Assembly (NCBI GenBank): GCA_910585545.1
Contig: CAJUFN010000001.1
Span: 124,001 to 188,000 of the forward strand
Direction of reading: 5' to 3'
DNA length: 64,000 nucleotides
Source: an uncultured Lachnospiraceae bacterium
Lineage (GTDB): Bacteria; Bacillota; Clostridia; Lachnospirales; Lachnospiraceae
A program made the translations under genes and the position numbers. A model generated the notes under the pieces. That model worked only from the letters and a program-made list of their open reading frames with translations, had not been told where the DNA came from and searched no databases. Below are positions 42,160-51,686 of the stretch, piece by piece (the first letter of the stretch is position 1; every line of letters begins with the position of its first letter).

Positions 42160-43089
42160 TTGAAAAACTTTACGTTTCGTCTTACAATCGCAGGTATTTT
42201 TTTGATCATGCTTTTTCAGCCATCCAAAGTGTTTGAAGGTGCAAGCAGCGGACTTCTTTTATGGTTCCAGATTGTACTTCCTACCTTGCTGCCATTCATA
42301 TTTATATCCGGAATTTTAGTAAAATCAAACGCCGTCTCTCTTCTTACGAACTTAACTGGACCATTGTTATCTCGTTTTTTTAAAGTAAGTAAAACCGGTA
42401 CATATCCTGTAGCAACAGGATTTTTATGCGGCTATCCTATGGGTGCAAAAGCAGTCTCTGATCTTGCATTCAATGGCTTGATCGCCAATAAAGAAGCCCG
42501 TTACCTGCTTTCTTTCTGTAACAATACAAGTCCGGCATTTATTATGAACTTTCTTGTACTGCAGAACTTAAAAAAAGAAGCCTTAATGCTTCCTTCTCTT
42601 TTCATCTTACTTATAGCGCCAGTTTGTGCAAGCTTTATTTTTCGTTTTTTTTATAAAGAATCGAACGCAAGCACTTTTGTTCCTTCTGAAAAATCATCTG
42701 CACTAAAAGGTCTTTCCCTGATCGATGAAACTATCATTGACAGCTTCGAAGCTGTCACCAAGGTTGGCGGTTACATTATGGTTTTTTCTATTCTTCTGGT
42801 TTTTGCAAAAGAATTATTCCCAGGCGCTTTCCTCTGGCAATACCTATTTCTTCCGGCTTTGGAAGTAACCAACGGAATCGTTCTTCTTTGCAATTCCAAT
42901 CTTGCATTCCCTCTGAAATATACGCTTTTAATGGCTTGTACTTCTTTTGGAGGATTATGTGCAGCGGCGCAGACAGATTGTATGCTGCAAGGAACTGACA
43001 TTCCGCTGCTCCCCTATATCGCAGAAAAACTGGTTACTACAGGAATAACCAGTTTCATCGCTTATTGTTATATAAATTTTATCTTTTGA
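42160..43089 (+). CDS. YlbJ-like sporulation/nucleoside-recognition membrane protein
   Basis: 309 residues with about eight membrane segments; the Gate domain signature GFLCGYPMGAKAVSDL and CNNTSPAFIMNFL mark the YlbJ branch of the nucleoside-recognition family, needed for spore cortex formation in Bacillus. It starts at a TTG with a GGGAGGTG site at 42147-42154. One of only four plus-strand genes in the window. Function inferred from family. Confidence 0.8.
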   Translation: MKNFTFRLTIAGIFLIMLFQPSKVFEGASSGLLLWFQIVLPTLLPFIFISGILVKSNAVSLLTNLTGPLLSRFFKVSKTGTYPVATGFLCGYPMGAKAVSDLAFNGLIANKEARYLLSFCNNTSPAFIMNFLVLQNLKKEALMLPSLFILLIAPVCASFIFRFFYKESNASTFVPSEKSSALKGLSLIDETIIDSFEAVTKVGGYIMVFSILLVFAKELFPGAFLWQYLFLPALEVTNGIVLLCNSNLAFPLKYTLLMACTSFGGLCAAAQTDCMLQGTDIPLLPYIAEKLVTTGITSFIAYCYINFIF

Positions 43090-43110
43090 TCCTATATAAT
43101 TTTGATATTT

Positions 43111-43710
43111 TTACAAATCATCTTCCAGATCAAATGATGCCAGATCAGAATCGTAATCCTCAGATGGAGCATTCGAAGCTTCCAAATCTGCACGGTTATT
43201 GCGTACAGTTTCATAACAATCCTGAAGAGTACTTACCAGATTGTCATATTTTGTTGTATAGCTATCAAGTGTGTGACCAATAATCGTCTCTGCATTCTGA
43301 AGAAGATCGCCAGCATACTGCAGCGCTCCCATACGGATATCATTCGCATCACTTGTTGCATTGTCAAGGATCTGCTGTGCCTGTTCTGTAGCTGCAGTAA
43401 CAATTTCGTTTGCCTGTGCATATGCCTGCTGCATAATTTCATGCTCACTTACAAGTTCATTTGTATGTATCTGTGCTTCTTCAATCATGCTTTCTGCTTT
43501 CGCCTGGGCATCAGCAAGAATTGCATCCTTATTTGCAATGATTTTCTGATAACGTTTAATCTCATCTGGGGTCTTCATACGTAATTCACGTAAAAGCTCA
43601 TCTAACTGTTCTTTATTTACAATAATCTTGGTTGTAGATAACGGTTGGAATTTACAACTGTCAATGTACTCCTCAATCTCTTCAATAATCTGTTCAATAC
43701 GGCTGCTCAT
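43111..43710 (-). CDS. Coiled-coil protein, DivIVA-like
   Basis: 199 residues, almost entirely alpha-helical: a charged N-terminal segment (SSRIEQIIEEIEEYIDSCKFQ), a long heptad-rich coiled coil (about 40-150, rich in Ala, Gln, Glu), and an acidic tail (SEDYDSDLASFDLEDDL). It resembles septum-site or DivIVA-like proteins but no signature motif fixes the family. Its ATG overlaps the coaD stop (ATGA), so it is coupled to coaD. Confidence 0.7.
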   Translation of the reverse strand: MSSRIEQIIEEIEEYIDSCKFQPLSTTKIIVNKEQLDELLRELRMKTPDEIKRYQKIIANKDAILADAQAKAESMIEEAQIHTNELVSEHEIMQQAYAQANEIVTAATEQAQQILDNATSDANDIRMGALQYAGDLLQNAETIIGHTLDSYTTKYDNLVSTLQDCYETVRNNRADLEASNAPSEDYDSDLASFDLEDDL

Positions 43711-44204
43711 GATTTACACTCTCCTTTAATCTTCATTTTCCCTTGTATTTTGCAAGCAACTGCTTCAGGCACAAATCTTGTAATATCTCCTCCAAAAGCG
43801 GCAACCTCTTTTACCATCGTTGAACTTAAATACGAATATTCAAGACCTGTTGTCAAAAAAACGGTTTCTATATCCGGCGACAACTTATGGTTCGTCTGCG
43901 CCATCTGTAATTCATATTCAAAGTCCGTAATCGCGCGCAAACCTCTGATTACCATCTGTGCTTCCACTGATTTTACAAAATCAACCAATAACCCTTCAAA
44001 GGGAATTACTTTCACATTTGCCAGATTTTCAAATACTTCATTTAACATTTTAACACGTTCTTCCACAGAAAACAACGGAATTTTTGCTTTATTATGCAAC
44101 ACTCCGACAACCAGCTCATCTACCAATCTGCTGGCTCGTTTGATCACATCTATATGTCCAAAAGTCACCGGATCAAAACTTCCCGGATATACTGCCCTTA
44201 TCAT
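43707..44204 (-). CDS. coaD: Phosphopantetheine adenylyltransferase
   Basis: Penultimate step of coenzyme A synthesis. 165 residues: YPGSFDPVTFGHIDVI (HxGH-type motif) and YSYLSSTMVKEVAAFGGD near the C-terminus. The start at 44204 has a GGAG site and lies 1 nt after the rsmD stop. Depends on pantothenate supplied by panBCD at the other end of this window or by uptake. Confidence 0.97.
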   Translation of the reverse strand: MIRAVYPGSFDPVTFGHIDVIKRASRLVDELVVGVLHNKAKIPLFSVEERVKMLNEVFENLANVKVIPFEGLLVDFVKSVEAQMVIRGLRAITDFEYELQMAQTNHKLSPDIETVFLTTGLEYSYLSSTMVKEVAAFGGDITRFVPEAVACKIQGKMKIKGECKS

Positions 44205-44205
44205 T

Positions 44206-44766
44206 TTACCCCACTCCTTTATATGAGACAAATATATGCACATTCGTCTTATACGTCTTCTGTTTTATAATCTCATAACCAATCTCATCCAGATAAGAAA
44301 AGTCCGTCTCAAGAGAAGCTTCTATAATGATTATCGTATCCGAATGAATGCAAGAGGAATCTGCAAGCGCCCTCAATACTTTTTTTTCATACTCCATATT
44401 ATAGGGCGGGTCCATGAAAATACAGTCAAATACATATTTTCCTTCTAACATCCTCAATGCATGAAATACGTCTCCTTTTATAACCTTCGCCCATGTTTCT
44501 AATCTGGTATTTTTCAAATTCTCATAGATACACGAGATCGCATTTGCATTCTGTTCTACGAAAACAGCACTTCTTGCCCCGCGGCTCAACGCTTCTATCC
44601 CGATTGCCCCGCTGCCGCTAAACAAATCCAGGAAGCAGCAATCACACAAATACGGAGAAATCATATTAAAAAGAGTTTCTTTGATCCGGTCTGTCGTTGG
44701 TCTTGTACTCAAACCTACAGGTGTTTTCAGCCGGATGCTTTTTGCACTTCCTGCAATTACTCTCAT
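44206..44766 (-). CDS. rsmD: 16S rRNA (guanine966-N2)-methyltransferase
   Basis: Methylates G966 of 16S rRNA. 186 residues: RPTTDRIKETLFNMI, the SAM motif FLDLFSGSGAIGIEALSRG, and the catalytic FMDPPYN. It precedes coaD, the standard Firmicute pairing. Confidence 0.95.
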   Translation of the reverse strand: MRVIAGSAKSIRLKTPVGLSTRPTTDRIKETLFNMISPYLCDCCFLDLFSGSGAIGIEALSRGARSAVFVEQNANAISCIYENLKNTRLETWAKVIKGDVFHALRMLEGKYVFDCIFMDPPYNMEYEKKVLRALADSSCIHSDTIIIIEASLETDFSYLDEIGYEIIKQKTYKTNVHIFVSYKGVG

Positions 44767-44830
44767 AAAGCACCTCTCACTTTTTTATTCCCGTTTATTA
44801 TATAAAGTTGCTTTCTCATTGTCAATCACT

Positions 44831-46900
44831 TTACCGCTGCTGTATGTAAAATTGAACAATTTTCTTGATATTTTTATTGATAAATCCACGCTCCTCATTT
44901 TGAATATCCTGTACCATACTAATGATTTCCAACGGTCTTTCCACACCTTCTTCAATCGCACAGGCAAGCCATCCATATTCAGTCGCGCCGGCATCCCCCT
45001 GACTTGCTTTTGTCTCGGCGGTTCCTGTCTTTCCGTAAAGGCGTACTCCATTGCTCCATGCCGCATGACCGGTTCCGTCAGGTGTTTCAATCACCGCATA
45101 AAGCGCATCTTTCACCGTCTTTACTGCCTGCGAAGAAAACGCCTGTTGTTTATATACAGCTCCCTTTTCTTCGTCCAGCAAGAGCACCGGACGAACCATA
45201 TTGCCATCATTGGTAAATGCAGAATATATGGATGCAAAGAAAATCGGATTCACAAGAAGCTGTCCCTGACCATATCCGGTATCCGCAAGCTGAATCTCGC
45301 TTGTAATTTTGCCTTCCGCGGCAAAGGTTGAATTCTGAATCGGGAGTGTAAAATCGCATTCTTCCCCGAATCCGATTTTTACAAGTGCCTGCTCAAATGT
45401 ATCTGCGCCTATATCAAGTGCGGTTCTTGCAAAATAGATATTATCCGAATAGATCAACGCATTTTTCAAATTCACTTCACTTCCATAATCCGTCAGCGTA
45501 GTTACTTTATACGAGCCCCAGCTTCCGTCCTTTTGCCATGCCTTTCCTACATTTCCTTTGTTCTCCAGAGGATCTAATTTACCGCTGTCAATTCCGATCA
45601 TCGCCGTGATCGGTTTGAACGTAGAACCCGGAACCCAAGATGCAAGATACTTATTCGTCAAAGGCATTTTCGGATCGTTATTAAGTTCATCCCATCTTGT
45701 CTGAGATAATCCCCAGATAAATTCATTTGGGTCGTAACACGGCGTACTAAGCAGCGCCAGCAATTCTCCACTGGATGGGTCCATAGCAACATTGGCGCCC
45801 GACGTATCTTTAAATGCCTGGTAAAATTCCTTTTGCAGCGCAATATCAATCGTCAATGTTACGTCTTCCCCGTCTTGCGCCTCTTTCGCAGCAATCGAAT
45901 TCACCTGAACTCCGGACTCATCCACGATATAGATTTCATATCCCTCCTTCGGACGCAGCGCTTCTTCAAACATCTTTTCCGCGCCTGCTTTCCCAATCTT
46001 GCTTCCGCTATGATATCCTTCTGCCTCCAGCTCCTTTAATTGCTCCTCGCTGATAGACTGAATATACCCTGTAATATGTCCCGCCATCTCACCGTATGGA
46101 TACACGCGGTCTTCCACATTCTGAATCAACACGCCTTCACAAGCGAGTAATTTTTTTTCTAATTCTTCATTCTCTCTTGATATTCTTTTCAATGGAACAA
46201 AGGTCTCATCTGTTACCCATGACGCACTCAATTCCTTATTAATTTTCTCCGCTTCCGTATCAAGCAAGGATGCAAGTTTGCTTAACATCTGTGTCGGATC
46301 CTCCGGCATCTTGCCAGGCACAAGTCCTACCTCCGATACAGCGCCATTTTGCGCAAGAATCTTTCCATTACGGTCTAAAATACTGCCTCGTCTGGCCTCT
46401 TTTGTACGGATTTTTACCTTTTCCGTCTCCCCAAGGTCCGGAAAAATCATCCTGGAAGTCCATTCGATCTTATACTCCTTTTCTTCATCGAGTGTCAGCA
46501 CTGCCGAATTGCCGAACAACGCTTCTCCTGCCAAAGTCTGCATTGTTGTTTTGTAAACCAATTCTGCTTCTTTGGCACCTTCCTCTACAACAGAATCTTC
46601 CTCCGAGATTTCGATCTTAATCTCACTGCATTCGATTCCATCATAGATGTTTTGATTGCGTTCTATAAACGCTTCTTTGGAAGTATTCTCTTTGGCAGAT
46701 GCACTTAAAAATCCATACATTTCTTCATATTTCTTTTCCGGAATGAGCGCAAAATATGCATTCAGCACTTCCTGTGGTGTCGCATGTTCTTCCTCCATAC
46801 GTTTTGCCATAAAAAGTCCTGCCGCCAAAAGAACCGTGCACACTGCAAGTACACTCATTCCAATGGCAATTTTCATAAGACGATTGTTTTTCTTTCTCAT
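44831..46900 (-). CDS. MecA-like class B penicillin-binding protein
   Basis: 689 residues: one N-terminal membrane segment, an NTF2-like MecA_N domain (about 40-155), a dimerisation domain (KEARRGSILDRNGKILA) and a transpeptidase domain with STFK (Ser426), SDN (485-487) and KTG (624-626). This is the layout of low-affinity PBPs such as PBP2a and PBP5. The start at 46900 has an AAGGA site; other ATGs up to 46981 are possible. It lies directly after an M56 protease gene and a BlaI-type repressor gene, mirroring mecA-mecR1-mecI. Antibiotic tolerance is inference. Confidence 0.88.
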   Translation of the reverse strand: MRKKNNRLMKIAIGMSVLAVCTVLLAAGLFMAKRMEEEHATPQEVLNAYFALIPEKKYEEMYGFLSASAKENTSKEAFIERNQNIYDGIECSEIKIEISEEDSVVEEGAKEAELVYKTTMQTLAGEALFGNSAVLTLDEEKEYKIEWTSRMIFPDLGETEKVKIRTKEARRGSILDRNGKILAQNGAVSEVGLVPGKMPEDPTQMLSKLASLLDTEAEKINKELSASWVTDETFVPLKRISRENEELEKKLLACEGVLIQNVEDRVYPYGEMAGHITGYIQSISEEQLKELEAEGYHSGSKIGKAGAEKMFEEALRPKEGYEIYIVDESGVQVNSIAAKEAQDGEDVTLTIDIALQKEFYQAFKDTSGANVAMDPSSGELLALLSTPCYDPNEFIWGLSQTRWDELNNDPKMPLTNKYLASWVPGSTFKPITAMIGIDSGKLDPLENKGNVGKAWQKDGSWGSYKVTTLTDYGSEVNLKNALIYSDNIYFARTALDIGADTFEQALVKIGFGEECDFTLPIQNSTFAAEGKITSEIQLADTGYGQGQLLVNPIFFASIYSAFTNDGNMVRPVLLLDEEKGAVYKQQAFSSQAVKTVKDALYAVIETPDGTGHAAWSNGVRLYGKTGTAETKASQGDAGATEYGWLACAIEEGVERPLEIISMVQDIQNEERGFINKNIKKIVQFYIQQR

Positions 46901-46937
46901 AAGCATCCTTCTTTCTTTCATATTTTCTATTCTTCTT

Positions 46938-48728
46938 TTAATTCGCCGAATCTTCCAGGAGAATATTCTTTTTTCTGTCATTTGCTAATGTGATTGATAA
47001 TAATTTCTTATCTGGCTGAGGATTATTGAGTATCCCGGACAAAACGACTTCTTTCCCGTTTTCGGATAATACATAAGAGATTTCTTTTAAATTACTGTGT
47101 GCGCCATTCTTATATTCAACCTGCGCCACCTCCAGCAAAAGCATCGCCTGGCTAATGTTTCTCAATACCGTTTTACTTGTCACATGGACACTCAGTGTAT
47201 CTTGTGTGACCCGGACGAAATCCACTGTAAACCCATCATATGCATTTTCCTTCAAATAATATGTATCGGCTTCTTCTAAAACCTTCATTGCCCAATTTAA
47301 ATCCCATACTCCTTCATATACTGCCCCGCTGTCTGAGACGAGATTTTCAAATTCCATCCGCATCCGCACTCCATCCAAATCTTCAAACGCTGCATGTTCT
47401 GTACGAAGCATCACAAAAGATTCTTTTAGGTTTTCCGTCTCTTCCATCCCTATTCGCTTCTCATGTATCAAAACGTCATCAACATAACATCTGCATATTT
47501 CAAAATAAGCATTTTCACCCAAACTTGCTGTTCCTTCTGACCGAATATAGAATTCCATAGCCGCAATGCCGTCTTCTTTTTGGATTTTTTCCAGCATTAC
47601 GCAAATATTCTTATTCGTGTCTTTTAGCTTGCTCTTCTTAGTATCGGCAATATAACTTAAATCCAGATTATCGTATTCTGCACCGCTCCTTTGATATCCG
47701 CAAGAGATCGTCATACTAAGCAAAATCATCACACCCAAGATCAAAATCAATGGCAGTTTTCCGCTTTTTTTCTTGGTTTCGTCGAATATATTATTTATCC
47801 GGTGCTTCAAGATTCTTTTACTTCCCCAGAAGCAAGTAGAAAGCAGTTGTTCTCGCTGATCCGAGATCGTGGTATCCAAAAGCGTATGACAATAAGATTT
47901 CTTTTCTTCTTTTTTCAACATACTTGTTGTTTTTTCATCACAGACGAATTCCAAGTCTTCAAAAGACTGGCGTCTCATATAATAAACGCACGGATTAAAC
48001 CAATGAAGCCCGCATACGATCACCATCAATAATTTATACCACAAGTCCTTACAGCGGTAATGCCATCCTTCATGCCGAAAGATATGCTCTAACTGTTCTT
48101 CGGTATACATCTTATCCGGCAGCAGCATGATAACATTAAAATATCCTAAAATCATTGGACTTTGAATCTCCATCATGCGGTAAATACGCGGAATACGGCG
48201 AATCTTCATATCCGTAAACGTCCTTCGCAGCATTCTTTCATAGACGCCTCCGCATAAAATTCCTTTCTTCCTGCATCGTCTTCGAAGCCCAAGATAAATC
48301 CAAAGCTGCCTTCCAAAATAGACACATACTCCCATAAACCATACCAATGCCGCCACTACCAGAATCGGTATTCCATCTTTGGTTTTCCCGGAAACCTCTT
48401 CTATATCCCTTTGACTCCTGTCTGCGTTCAAATCCTTTTCATCCATGCCCGCATCTGCTTCTTCCTGCAAGATGTTTTTTTCTGACAGCTCGTGTGAATC
48501 CACATGCATTCCTATCGTCTCTTTTGTCTGAAACAGCTTAACCGGAGTCTGCTCCAATGTATAATTCCATGGAATCAAAAGCCTTACAGCAAGTACCAGC
48601 CATAGGATTTTTCGGAATCGGCGGCCATATGTTTTGCTCATCCATTTCGATGTTGCACAGGCAAGCAGAATTACGAAAGATACGGCAATGGATATTTCCG
48701 TCAAATCATAAAATATCTGCTGTAACAT
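46938..48728 (-). CDS. M56-family membrane metalloprotease (BlaR1/MecR1-like signal transducer)
   Basis: 596 residues. Four membrane segments in the N-terminal half and a cytoplasmic zinc protease site HEGWH (His219-Glu220, His223), as in BlaR1. After a further membrane segment near 330-345 the outer domain (350-596) shows no SxxK, SxN or KTG, so it is not the beta-lactamase-like penicillin sensor of BlaR1. It probably cleaves or triggers loss of the BlaI repressor in response to another signal. It lies 13 nt after blaI. Confidence 0.85.
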   Translation of the reverse strand: MLQQIFYDLTEISIAVSFVILLACATSKWMSKTYGRRFRKILWLVLAVRLLIPWNYTLEQTPVKLFQTKETIGMHVDSHELSEKNILQEEADAGMDEKDLNADRSQRDIEEVSGKTKDGIPILVVAALVWFMGVCVYFGRQLWIYLGLRRRCRKKGILCGGVYERMLRRTFTDMKIRRIPRIYRMMEIQSPMILGYFNVIMLLPDKMYTEEQLEHIFRHEGWHYRCKDLWYKLLMVIVCGLHWFNPCVYYMRRQSFEDLEFVCDEKTTSMLKKEEKKSYCHTLLDTTISDQREQLLSTCFWGSKRILKHRINNIFDETKKKSGKLPLILILGVMILLSMTISCGYQRSGAEYDNLDLSYIADTKKSKLKDTNKNICVMLEKIQKEDGIAAMEFYIRSEGTASLGENAYFEICRCYVDDVLIHEKRIGMEETENLKESFVMLRTEHAAFEDLDGVRMRMEFENLVSDSGAVYEGVWDLNWAMKVLEEADTYYLKENAYDGFTVDFVRVTQDTLSVHVTSKTVLRNISQAMLLLEVAQVEYKNGAHSNLKEISYVLSENGKEVVLSGILNNPQPDKKLLSITLANDRKKNILLEDSAN

Positions 48729-48741
48729 ATCCGTCCCTCCT

Positions 48742-49101
48742 CTACAGCTGTTCCAAATACATCTTTAATTCTTCAATCTCATCTTTTTTAAGCTCATCTC
48801 CTTCGTAGAGAGCCGATACAAAATTCTTCAAAGAATTATGATATATCTTCTCCAATACATTTTTGCTCTCTTTCCTCGTAAACTTTTCATAAGAAACAAG
48901 CGGCGTATAATAATTTACTTTTCCTTCTTTCTTACATACCAGATATCCTTTTTCCACAAGCCTGGACAAAAAAGTAAGTACGGATGTCTTTTTCCAAGTC
49001 TTATCTTCCAACATGTCGGTAATCTCCGAAGAAGTTGCAGTTTTTCCAAGATTCCAGATTGCCATCATAATCTCTAATTCCGCTTCAGACAATCGTTTCA
49101 T
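48742..49101 (-). CDS. BlaI/MecI/CopY-family transcriptional repressor
   Basis: 119 residues: winged helix with LSEAELEIMMAIWNLGKTATSSEITDML and the recognition region KTSVLTFLSRLVEKGYLVCKKEG, then a dimerisation tail. It represses its own operon, which includes the M56 protease and the PBP. Two TACA-N2-TGTA operators lie in its promoter. No copper-binding cysteine motif as in CopY is present, which favours the BlaI/MecI type. Confidence 0.92.
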   Translation of the reverse strand: MKRLSEAELEIMMAIWNLGKTATSSEITDMLEDKTWKKTSVLTFLSRLVEKGYLVCKKEGKVNYYTPLVSYEKFTRKESKNVLEKIYHNSLKNFVSALYEGDELKKDEIEELKMYLEQL

Positions 49102-49130
49102 AATTACCTCTTCCTTTCCGTTTTCTTTTT

Positions 49131-49142
49131 CTACATTTGTAG
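49131..49142. promoter_or_regulatory. BlaI/MecI operator 1
   Basis: CTACA-TT-TGTAG, a perfect dyad matching the TACA-N2-TGTA core of BlaI operators. It lies downstream of the -10 element, and its centre is 24 bp from operator 2. Confidence 0.85.
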
Positions 49143-49151
49143 TACAACTTC

Positions 49152-49180
49152 ATTCTACATTTGTAGAGAAAAAATGTCAA
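49152..49180 (-). promoter_or_regulatory. Promoter of the blaI-M56-PBP operon
   Basis: Minus strand: TTGACA (49175-49180), a 17-nt spacer, TAGAAT (49152-49157). Operator 2 covers the -10 and part of the spacer. Confidence 0.85.
49154..49167. promoter_or_regulatory. BlaI/MecI operator 2
   Basis: TCTACA-TT-TGTAGA, a perfect 6-bp dyad overlapping the -10, so binding would block RNA polymerase. Shares its 10-base core with operator 1. Confidence 0.87.
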
Positions 49181-49248
49181 CAAAATTTTATATCAGATTC
49201 TTTTCTTCAAAAGGAAAAAATTACTAGTTTAAACTTTTTTATTTTTCA

Positions 49249-49255
49249 CATACTA
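49249..49255 (+). promoter_or_regulatory. Candidate sigma-G -10 element for the SASP gene
   Basis: CATACTA matches the -10 consensus of forespore promoters. The -35 at the expected 17-18 nt upstream is poor. The call leans on the known forespore control of SASP genes. Confidence 0.4.
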
Positions 49256-49302
49256 TCAGCGTAACAAAATTGAAAAAGTTACAACAAAGGAGGAAAATGA
49301 TT

Positions 49303-49509
49303 ATGACAAACAGTTCATCAAACAGAACAGCCGTACCAGAGGCAAAAGAAGCATTAAACAAATTCAAATATGAGGTTGCAAGCGAACTTGGAGTACCTTT
49401 GAAGGAAGGATACAACGGTGACTTAACTTCTAGACAGAATGGTTCTGTCGGCGGCTATATGGTTAAGAAGATGATCGAACAGCAGGAAAAACAGATGGCT
49501 GGTAAATAA
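49303..49509 (+). CDS. Alpha/beta-type small acid-soluble spore protein
   Basis: 68 residues that coat and protect spore DNA. The two family signatures are visible: KFKYEVASELGVPL (holding the germination-protease site region) and DLTSRQNGSVGGYMVKKMIEQ. The start at 49303 is chosen for the AAAGGAGG site 9 nt upstream; an ATG two codons earlier is too close. A 12-bp hairpin follows, shared with recG. Confidence 0.93.
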   Translation: MTNSSSNRTAVPEAKEALNKFKYEVASELGVPLKEGYNGDLTSRQNGSVGGYMVKKMIEQQEKQMAGK

Positions 49510-49548
49510 GTCAAACCATAAAAATACGTTTTAGACAAAAATAGCGAA

Positions 49549-49598
49549 GAAAAAGGTGTATTGCACTCCGATCACAGGAATGCTGATACACCTTTTTC
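49549..49598. terminator. Bidirectional terminator between the SASP gene and recG
   Basis: GAAAAAGGTGTA (49549-49560) pairs perfectly with TACACCTTTTTC (49587-49598) over 12 bp, giving a T run on either strand. The right arm lies in the last codons of recG. Confidence 0.75.
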
Positions 49599-51623
49599 TT
49601 TCTGAAGTAACTCTTTTAACAAAATATGCTCTTTTGCCTCAAGATTTTTGTCATGCTCCAGTAGATTTTGTACTGCCTCGTTCGCTTTCTGCAATATGAC
49701 GGCGTCTTGAAATACATCACCAAGCCGAAAATTAAGTAATCCGCTTTGACGGATTCCAAAAAGATCTCCCGGTCCTCTAAGCTTTAAATCTTCACTGGCA
49801 ATAAAAAATCCATCGTTGGATTGGTTCAAAATCTCTAATCGTTTTTTTGTCTCCTTTGCCTTAGAAGCCGTCATGAAAATGCAATACGACTGATAGATTC
49901 CACGTCCCACTCTTCCTCTAAGCTGATGCAGCTGCGCCAGTCCAAACCGTTCTGCATTTTCGACCATCATAACCGTTGCATTCGGCACATTGATTCCAAC
50001 CTCAACCACCGTTGTAGATACAAGAATATCGATTTCTTTCTTCGCAAACATTTCCATGATCTCATCTTTTTGTTTTTGCTTCATTTTTCCATGCAGATAA
50101 GCTATCCTACAGGCGCCTCCAAGTATTTCCTGAAGCATCGCGGCGTAATCTATCACATTTTCAGCCTCAATCGCCTCGCTCTCTTCGACCATGGGGCAGA
50201 TAATATAACATTGCCTTCCTTCACTCACCTGTTTTTTCATAAACTGATATGCAATAGTACGGTATCCGGTATCCACCACACAATTCTTGATCGGAAGACG
50301 ATTTGCAGGAAGCTCATCAATGACGGAGATATCCATATCTCCATATACAATCATCGCAAGCGTTCGCGGAATCGGCGTGGCGCTCATTACAAGCATATGC
50401 GGCGTCTGTCCTTTTTTCGCCAGTGTTTCTCTTTGTTTGACCCCAAATCGGTGTTGCTCGTCTGTCACTACCAACGCCAGATTATGATACACGGCTTTTT
50501 CCTGGAGCAACGCATGTGTTCCGATAATCATCTGCACTTTTCCTTCTGCGATTCTTTCATAGGCAAGCCGTTTTTCTTTTGCTGTCATAGAACCGGTAAG
50601 CAATTCTGCCCGCAGAGGAAGTCCATGCTCTTCCAGCGTATGCACGATAGATTCGAAATGCTGCTTTGCCAGCACTTCTGTCGGCGCCATGAGCGCTCCT
50701 TGATATCCATTTAATCCCACCAGCAAAAGCGCCAAAAGTGCGATTATCGTTTTTCCGGAGCCCACATCTCCTTGCACCAGACGTGACATCGTGTATGCTC
50801 CCATAAGTTCTTTCTTGATTTCCTTCCAAACTTTTTTTTGCGCATTCGTAAGCTCATATGGCAGTTTTGCAATAAGATGTTCTATTTCTTCCCTTTCTTC
50901 CACTAAAAAAGCATTTTCCATCTTGTCGGTACTTTCTTTTAGCTGTCGAAGTGCCAGGATAAACATAAAAAACTCTTCAAATACCAGGCGTTCCCTCGCC
51001 GTATAATAGTTTTGTTTGTCGATCGGAAAATGAATCCCTCGAAGGGCATAATTATATTCCGCCAGCCGATAATGAAGACGCAGCTCTTTCGGAAGAAATT
51101 CCCTTGCCAAGACAATCTCGTCTAATGCTTGCTTCATTGCTTTCGTCACCATATTATTCGTAAGCCCTGCTGTCAACGGATAAACCGGCTGCAACGTGCC
51201 CAGTTTTTCCTCATACTTGGAAAAAGGCGAAAAAATTTCCGGATGCTCCATCACCAATCCATCCTTTTTTCGGACGACGCGTCCACGAACCGTTACGGTC
51301 ATGCCGCTTCTTAGCGAATTTTTTAAAAATGGCATTCGAAACCAAATCACCTTTAAGCTTGCACTCTCATCCTTGATACAAAGCGTAGTCACCTGCATGG
51401 CGCGGCTGCCTCCTGTCTTTACCGCCCCGGATATCATTCCTGTAACCGCAAAGACATTTCCCTCTTCGATTTCACTGATTGGAACCGGCGCTTCATATAC
51501 CTCATATCCTCTCGGATAAAAACGAAGCAAATCGCCCACGGTATCAATACCTGCTTTTTGGAATAGTTTTTCCGTCTTTTCTCCGATTCCTTTTAACGTA
51601 ATCATTGCGTCTGTTTCTTTCAT
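49572..51623 (-). CDS. recG: ATP-dependent DNA helicase RecG
   Basis: Remodels stalled forks and recombination junctions. 683 residues: an N-terminal wedge/OB domain, Walker A VQGDVGSGKT, the DEQH box (VVTDEQHRFG), and the RecG C-terminal motifs AQLHQLRGRVGRG and RGPGDLFGIRQSG. The start at 51623 has an AAGGGA site. It follows the DAK2 gene and ends in the shared hairpin. Confidence 0.96.
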   Translation of the reverse strand: MKETDAMITLKGIGEKTEKLFQKAGIDTVGDLLRFYPRGYEVYEAPVPISEIEEGNVFAVTGMISGAVKTGGSRAMQVTTLCIKDESASLKVIWFRMPFLKNSLRSGMTVTVRGRVVRKKDGLVMEHPEIFSPFSKYEEKLGTLQPVYPLTAGLTNNMVTKAMKQALDEIVLAREFLPKELRLHYRLAEYNYALRGIHFPIDKQNYYTARERLVFEEFFMFILALRQLKESTDKMENAFLVEEREEIEHLIAKLPYELTNAQKKVWKEIKKELMGAYTMSRLVQGDVGSGKTIIALLALLLVGLNGYQGALMAPTEVLAKQHFESIVHTLEEHGLPLRAELLTGSMTAKEKRLAYERIAEGKVQMIIGTHALLQEKAVYHNLALVVTDEQHRFGVKQRETLAKKGQTPHMLVMSATPIPRTLAMIVYGDMDISVIDELPANRLPIKNCVVDTGYRTIAYQFMKKQVSEGRQCYIICPMVEESEAIEAENVIDYAAMLQEILGGACRIAYLHGKMKQKQKDEIMEMFAKKEIDILVSTTVVEVGINVPNATVMMVENAERFGLAQLHQLRGRVGRGIYQSYCIFMTASKAKETKKRLEILNQSNDGFFIASEDLKLRGPGDLFGIRQSGLLNFRLGDVFQDAVILQKANEAVQNLLEHDKNLEAKEHILLKELLQKEKGVSAFL

Positions 51624-51686
51624 ATCTGTTCCCTTTTGACATATTTTCGAAAAAAGAATGTGCTTTCGCACATTCTTCTTTTTGAT

